Source: Nitrospirota bacterium (GTDB lineage: Bacteria > Nitrospirota > Nitrospiria > Nitrospirales > NS-4). Taken from it: a stretch of 10,365 nucleotides of DNA. Below are positions 7,069-10,365 of the stretch, in pieces (the stretch's first letter is position 1; every line of letters starts with the position of its first letter). The notes below the pieces were generated by a model. That model was not told the origin of the DNA. It saw only the letters and a program-made list of their open reading frames with translations, and made no database searches. The position numbers and the translations under genes are program-made. Location: positions 1 through 10,365 of the forward strand of contig VBOF01000061.1 in the NCBI GenBank assembly GCA_005877855.1, read 5' to 3'.

Positions 7069-7892
7069 TCAAGCGGATTCGTCCGAATCGGAGGCGCAAC
7101 CTCAACGCACAGCCCCTGCAAGGAGGGAAGACAGCGCTCGCCAGGATGCTGGTGGCGTTGATGGTGCTCACAGCGGGCGCTGGCGCAGGCTGGTACGGCT
7201 GGCAGCGCGTGGGACCCGATCTGGTGGCCTGGGCCGACCGGTGCTTCATGATTCGGACCGTGGACCTCACAGAGACACGGCGCGTCTCCAGGGAGCAAGT
7301 GCTGGCGTTGCTCGACCTCCCGACGGACCGGGGACTGCTCCGGACCGATCCGGCGGTGCTGCAACGGGCGTTGGAAACGCATCCGTGGATCAGGCGCGCC
7401 TCCGTGCGGCGGATGTTCCCCGAGACCCTGGCGGTGGACGTGCAGGAGCGGGAGCCAGTGGCCATCCTGCGGACCGGCGGCCGGGATTTCCTCGTTGATT
7501 ATGAGGGGGTCCTGTTGGCGGAGCGCCCGGCGCAGGACGACGAAACGTTGCCGGTGCTGAAAGGCGTGGACTACGTGGAGGCGGTCTTTCGGGAGCCCTG
7601 GACGGCCGAACGCCTGCAGACTGGGATCGCGCTGGCTGGCCTGCTCGTGCAGGCCGTGGGCCGGCCGCCCGTGGTGGTGGACCTCGGGACGCCGGGAGAC
7701 TTCGTCGCGTATGACGCAGGATTCCGCCTTCGGTTCGGCGACGGGCAGTTCGGGGACAAGGTGGACCGGTATCGGCAGGTGTCGGATCGGGTCTTCGATC
7801 GCTGGGGGGATCGGGAGCGGGCTGCGTCCGCGCGCCATGTGGAGGTGGATCTCCGGTTCCGGGACAAGGTCATCGTGCGGGAAGGGAGGTGA
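7065..7892 (+). CDS. ftsQ: Cell division protein FtsQ (POTRA domain)
   Basis: FtsQ (DivIB family) is a bitopic inner-membrane divisome protein that recruits and holds FtsB-FtsL and regulates septal synthesis. The product is 275 aa. It has a short basic cytoplasmic tail (KRIRPNRRRN), one membrane segment at about residues 27-46, then a periplasmic POTRA domain (about 61-130: IRTVDLTETRRVSREQVLAL, LETHPWIRRASVRR, FPETLAVDVQEREPVAIL), followed by the beta domain with the recognisable LVDYEGVL (143-150) and the closing VDLRFRDKVIVRE. The open frame extends upstream into ddl. GTG 7065 is chosen because it forms a GTGA overlap with the ddl stop and has AGGGGG five bases upstream. Sequence identity in this family is low, so the call rests on domain layout plus the ddl-ftsA context, which is classic. 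Confidence 0.94.
   Translation: MIKRIRPNRRRNLNAQPLQGGKTALARMLVALMVLTAGAGAGWYGWQRVGPDLVAWADRCFMIRTVDLTETRRVSREQVLALLDLPTDRGLLRTDPAVLQRALETHPWIRRASVRRMFPETLAVDVQEREPVAILRTGGRDFLVDYEGVLLAERPAQDDETLPVLKGVDYVEAVFREPWTAERLQTGIALAGLLVQAVGRPPVVVDLGTPGDFVAYDAGFRLRFGDGQFGDKVDRYRQVSDRVFDRWGDRERAASARHVEVDLRFRDKVIVREGR
7885..7892 (+). promoter_or_regulatory. Shine-Dalgarno for ftsA overlapping the ftsQ stop
   Basis: GGAGGTGA, an extended match to the anti-SD, contains the ftsQ stop TGA. It is well placed (eight bases) for GTG 7901. It cannot serve the in-frame GTG at 7889, which lies inside the SD itself. This sets the ftsA start at 7901. Confidence 0.7.
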
Positions 7893-7900
7893 GGCGGGGC

Positions 7901-9136
7901 GTGGCGCGGAAAGACCAGATCATCGTAGGCCTGGACATCGGCACCACCAAGACGCGGGCGATTGTGGCGGAAGCCCGCGAGGACGGGAAGGCCCATGTCA
8001 TCGGGGTCGGGACGAGCCCTTCTCGGGGACTCCGAAAGGGCGTGGTGGTCAACATCGAGAGCACCGTCGAGTCGATCCGCCGGGCCGTGGACGAGGCCGA
8101 GATGAAATCGGGGACGCAGATCAACTCGGTCTACGTCGGCATCGCCGGCAGCCATATCAAGGGACTGAACTCCGAGGCTGCGGTGGTGGTCAAGAGCGGC
8201 GAAGTGGTCCGCAGCGACATCACGCGCTCGATCAAGGCGGCGCGGGCCGCCGCCATCGTCACTCCGGACCATCGGGTGCTGCACGTCCTGCCGCGCGGCT
8301 TCATCCTGGACCAGCAGGACGGGATCCGCGACCCGCTGGCCATGTCGGGCGCGCACCTGAAAGTCAACGTGCACATCATCACGGGGGCCGTGACGGCGAT
8401 CCAGAACCTCGTCAAGAGTGTGGAGCGCGCGGAGCTCGACGTGATCGGCATCATCCTGCAGCCGCTCGCCTCCAGCGAAGCCGTGCTCACGGACGACGAG
8501 CGCGAGCTGGGGGTGGCGATGGTAGATTTGGGCGGCGGGACCACGGACCTTGCGATCTTCGCCGAAGGCAGCGTGATGCACACAGCCGTCATTCCGGTCG
8601 GCGGGACGCACTTCACCAACGACATCGCCATCGGCCTCAAGACACCGATGCCAGACGCCGAGCGGATCAAGACCCAGTTCGGGTGCGCCATGGCTTCCCT
8701 GGTAAAGGACGACGAGCTGATCGATGTGCCCAGCATGGGCGGGCGGCCGTCGCGCTCGCTCTCGCGCCGGGTGCTGGCGGACGTGATCGAGCCGCGCGCG
8801 GAGGAGGTCTTCGATCTCGTCGCGCGGGAGATCAAGCGGGCGGGTTACGAGGGCATCGTTGCGGGCGGGGTGGTGATCACCGGCGGGACATCGCTGATGG
8901 AGGGCATGCCGGATATGGCGGAGCGCGTGCTAGACCTCCCGGCGCGGCGGGGGTATCCGTCAGGGGTGGGCGGCATTCGCGAGCAGGTGGACAACCCCAT
9001 GTATGCGACCGGCGTCGGCCTCATTCTCCATGCGCTGCACCATCAGGACGATCTGGCTTTGAACGGGCGCCGCGGCCGTCGTGGGCTGTGGCGGACCGTG
9101 GACAACATGAAAGGGTGGTTCCGGGAATTCTTTTAA
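7901..9136 (+). CDS. ftsA: Cell division protein FtsA (actin-like Z-ring tether)
   Basis: FtsA is an actin-family ATPase that binds the FtsZ C-terminal peptide, anchors the ring to the cytoplasmic membrane and signals to later divisome proteins. The product is 411 aa from GTG 7901 (415 if the upstream GTG 7889 were used). Visible are phosphate 1 motif VGLDIGTTKTRAIVAE (9-24), the 1C/SHS2 region with VYVGIAGSHIKG (77-88), phosphate 2 motif VDLGGGTTDLAIF (208-220), HFTNDIA (237-243), the adenosine motif GGVVITGGTSLMEGM (322-336), and a C-terminal amphipathic helix (WRTVDNMKGWFREFF, 397-411) after a basic linker. That last element is the membrane-targeting sequence and is intact. It follows ftsQ by eight bases and precedes ftsZ by 24, the standard arrangement for stoichiometric production of the two partners. 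Confidence 0.97.
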   Translation: MARKDQIIVGLDIGTTKTRAIVAEAREDGKAHVIGVGTSPSRGLRKGVVVNIESTVESIRRAVDEAEMKSGTQINSVYVGIAGSHIKGLNSEAAVVVKSGEVVRSDITRSIKAARAAAIVTPDHRVLHVLPRGFILDQQDGIRDPLAMSGAHLKVNVHIITGAVTAIQNLVKSVERAELDVIGIILQPLASSEAVLTDDERELGVAMVDLGGGTTDLAIFAEGSVMHTAVIPVGGTHFTNDIAIGLKTPMPDAERIKTQFGCAMASLVKDDELIDVPSMGGRPSRSLSRRVLADVIEPRAEEVFDLVAREIKRAGYEGIVAGGVVITGGTSLMEGMPDMAERVLDLPARRGYPSGVGGIREQVDNPMYATGVGLILHALHHQDDLALNGRRGRRGLWRTVDNMKGWFREFF

Positions 9137-9160
9137 CCCGATCAAAAAGGGAGGGATCGC
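9137..9160 (+). promoter_or_regulatory. ftsA-ftsZ spacer with strong SD in a possible small hairpin
   Basis: The spacer holds AAGGGAGG (9147-9154), six bases from the ftsZ ATG, the best-placed SD in the window. CGATC (9139-9143) and GATCG (9155-9159) are inverted repeats that would put the SD in an 11-base loop. A five-pair stem is weak and may be chance. No promoter is discernible in the spacer, so ftsZ is probably read through from upstream or from promoters hidden in ftsQ or ftsA. Confidence 0.5.
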
Positions 9161-10336
9161 ATGTTCCAGCTTGAAGAAGAGACGATCGCGGCAGCCAAGA
9201 TCAAGGTCATCGGCATCGGCGGGGGCGGCTGCAACGCCGTCAACTCGATGATCGCAGCAGGCTTGGAAGGGGTCGAGTTCATCGCGGTGAATACGGACAT
9301 GCAGGCGTTGGGGATCTCCCAGGCCCCCGCGAAGGTCCGCATCGGGAAGAACGGACTCGGTGCCGGAGCGAACCCGGAAATCGGGCGCGAAGCGGCGCTG
9401 CACGACGCGGATCAGATCCGCGACGCGCTCGTCGGCGCCGACATGATCTTCGTCACGGCGGGGATGGGGGGTGGGACTGGCACCGGGGCGACGCCGATCG
9501 TGGCCAACATCGACCGCGAGCTCAATGCGCTGACCGTGGCGGTCGTCACCAAGCCGTTCCTGTTCGAAGGGGGCAAGCGCATGACGCGGGCCGAGGATGG
9601 ACTGCGGGAGCTGCGCAAGTACGTGGACACCATGCTGGTCATCCCGAATCAGCGGCTGCTGGGGATCGTGGACAAGACCACGCCGCTGCGGGAGGCCTTC
9701 AAGGTGGCGGACGACGTGCTCCGGCAGGCCATCAAGGGCATCGCCGATGTCATTACGATCCCGGGACTCGTCAACGTGGACTTCGCGGACGTGCGCGCGG
9801 TCATGGGCCACATGGGGCGCGCGGTGATGGGGATGGGCGTGGCGCACGGCGCCAACCGGGCTGTCGAGGCCACCCAGCGGGCGATCTCCAGTCCGCTGCT
9901 GGAGGATGGCTCGATCGACGGGGCGCGCGGGGTGCTGCTGAACATCACGGGAGGAGCGAGCCTGTCCCTGCACGAGGTGACCGAGGCCTCTTCGATCATC
10001 GAACAGGCGGTGGACAGGGACGCCAACATCATCTTCGGGGCGGTGATCGACGAGCGGCTGAAGGAACAACTGGTGATCCCCGTCATTGCGACGGGGTTCG
10101 AGCGTGGGGAAACGGCCATGCAGCATGCGACGCGGCAGACGGCGATGCCGACCATCTCCACGAGGGAAACCCCGGTGCATGAGTTGCATCCCAAGCTCAA
10201 GACGGCGGACCGTCCGGCGTTCCTGCGAGCCAACCCCGCGTCGCGTGACAGCGCCGACCGGATCCCGGACCGGACGATGCTGGCGGTCGAGGAAGAGTGG
10301 GACGTGCCAACCTTCCTGAGGAGGCAGGCCGACTAG
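9161..10336 (+). CDS. ftsZ: Cell division protein FtsZ (tubulin-like GTPase)
   Basis: FtsZ is the cytoplasmic tubulin homologue that polymerises with GTP into the division ring. The product is 391 aa, normal length. Landmarks are KVIGIGGGGCNAVNSMI (15-31), AVNTDMQAL (42-50), the tubulin signature GMGGGTGTGATP (101-112), TKPFLFEG (130-137), IPNQRLL (161-167), the T7 catalytic loop NVDFAD (205-210) with D207 and D210, ISSPLLEDGSIDGARGVLLNITGG (242-265, two adjoining blocks), NIIFGAVIDE (289-298) and VIATGF (308-313). A variable linker of roughly 60 residues leads to the C-terminal peptide EWDVPTFLRRQAD (379-391), the docking site for FtsA. Oddity: before the T3 loop GLGAGANPE the family normally has about five residues after IG (for example AKLTR), but only KN is present here, a three-residue shortening. 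The reading frame is intact on both sides. Confidence 0.98.
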   Translation: MFQLEEETIAAAKIKVIGIGGGGCNAVNSMIAAGLEGVEFIAVNTDMQALGISQAPAKVRIGKNGLGAGANPEIGREAALHDADQIRDALVGADMIFVTAGMGGGTGTGATPIVANIDRELNALTVAVVTKPFLFEGGKRMTRAEDGLRELRKYVDTMLVIPNQRLLGIVDKTTPLREAFKVADDVLRQAIKGIADVITIPGLVNVDFADVRAVMGHMGRAVMGMGVAHGANRAVEATQRAISSPLLEDGSIDGARGVLLNITGGASLSLHEVTEASSIIEQAVDRDANIIFGAVIDERLKEQLVIPVIATGFERGETAMQHATRQTAMPTISTRETPVHELHPKLKTADRPAFLRANPASRDSADRIPDRTMLAVEEEWDVPTFLRRQAD

Positions 10337-10338
10337 CC

Positions 10339-10365
10339 ATGTCCAGCGCGCTTGAGGCCATCATC
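10339..10365 (+). CDS. Start of an unidentified downstream gene (3' truncated by window edge)
   Basis: ATG 10339 begins two bases after the ftsZ stop and stays open for the nine visible codons (MSSALEAII). GAGGAGG at 10318-10324, inside the ftsZ end, lies 14 bases upstream, a rather long spacing for an SD. The fragment is too short to identify. Genes that often follow ftsZ in related clusters include pgeF (YfiH/laccase-domain) and yggS, but nothing here distinguishes them. Confidence 0.45.

Noticed and set aside
7889..7900. GTG 7889 as the ftsA start
   Set aside because: It sits within the SD sequence and would have the SD only one base away. GTG 7901 has a well-spaced extended SD and a family-like N-terminus.
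7711..9174. Plus-strand 487-codon open frame overlapping the end of ftsQ and all of ftsA
   Set aside because: The Gly/Arg/His/Asp-rich product without motifs is the alternative frame of ftsA, which has full actin-fold motifs in its own frame.
8960..10189. Minus-strand open frame of 409 codons opposite ftsZ
   Set aside because: Its product is low-complexity, rich in His, Arg, Asp and Pro, typical of an antisense shadow. FtsZ on the + strand is unambiguous.

Overview
This window is an internal segment of a bacterial division and cell wall (dcw) cluster. All ten recognisable genes lie on the + strand in the order mraY (3' end only), murD, ftsW, murG, murC, murB, ddl, ftsQ, ftsA, ftsZ, followed by the first nine codons of an unidentified gene. 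The DNA is GC-rich, by eye about two thirds G+C. The protein set (FtsQ with a POTRA domain, FtsA with a C-terminal amphipathic helix, FtsZ with a conserved tail, type II MurB) fits a peptidoglycan-making, probably diderm bacterium. The N-terminus and core of FtsZ and the gene order resemble what I remember of Nitrospirota such as Nitrospira. That placement is an inference from memory, and other GC-rich phyla such as Methylomirabilota remain possible.

Layout. Positions 1-204 are the MraY C-terminus (lipid I synthesis). Positions 201-1589 are MurD and 3846-5213 are MurC, two related Mur ligases. Positions 1576-2730 are FtsW (septal glycosyltransferase) and 2738-3829 are MurG (lipid II synthesis). 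Positions 5228-6121 are MurB (UDP-MurNAc formation) and 6118-7068 are Ddl (D-Ala-D-Ala supply). Positions 7065-7892, 7901-9136 and 9161-10336 are the divisome proteins FtsQ, FtsA and FtsZ.

The genes form one tightly packed transcription unit. Three junctions are 4-base stop/start overlaps (mraY/murD, murB/ddl, ddl/ftsQ). FtsW most likely starts at a TTG inside murD with a strong Shine-Dalgarno (SD) sequence. The longest gap is 24 bases (ftsA-ftsZ). I saw no convincing promoter, terminator, RNA gene, repeat, mobile element or CRISPR array, and no stretch of 300 bases lacks a gene.

How the genes work together: MurB and MurC make UDP-MurNAc-L-Ala, MurD adds D-Glu, and Ddl makes the D-Ala-D-Ala used by MurF (outside the window). 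MraY and MurG build lipid II, and FtsW polymerises it at the septum. FtsZ forms the ring, FtsA tethers it to the membrane, and FtsQ links it to the periplasmic divisome.

I found no undescribed system; this is a conserved housekeeping region. The points worth a second look are residue-level departures from family consensus: a missing arginine in MurD, a serine-to-cysteine change in MurB, a three-residue shortening before the FtsZ T3 loop, and an altered HEQN motif in MurG.
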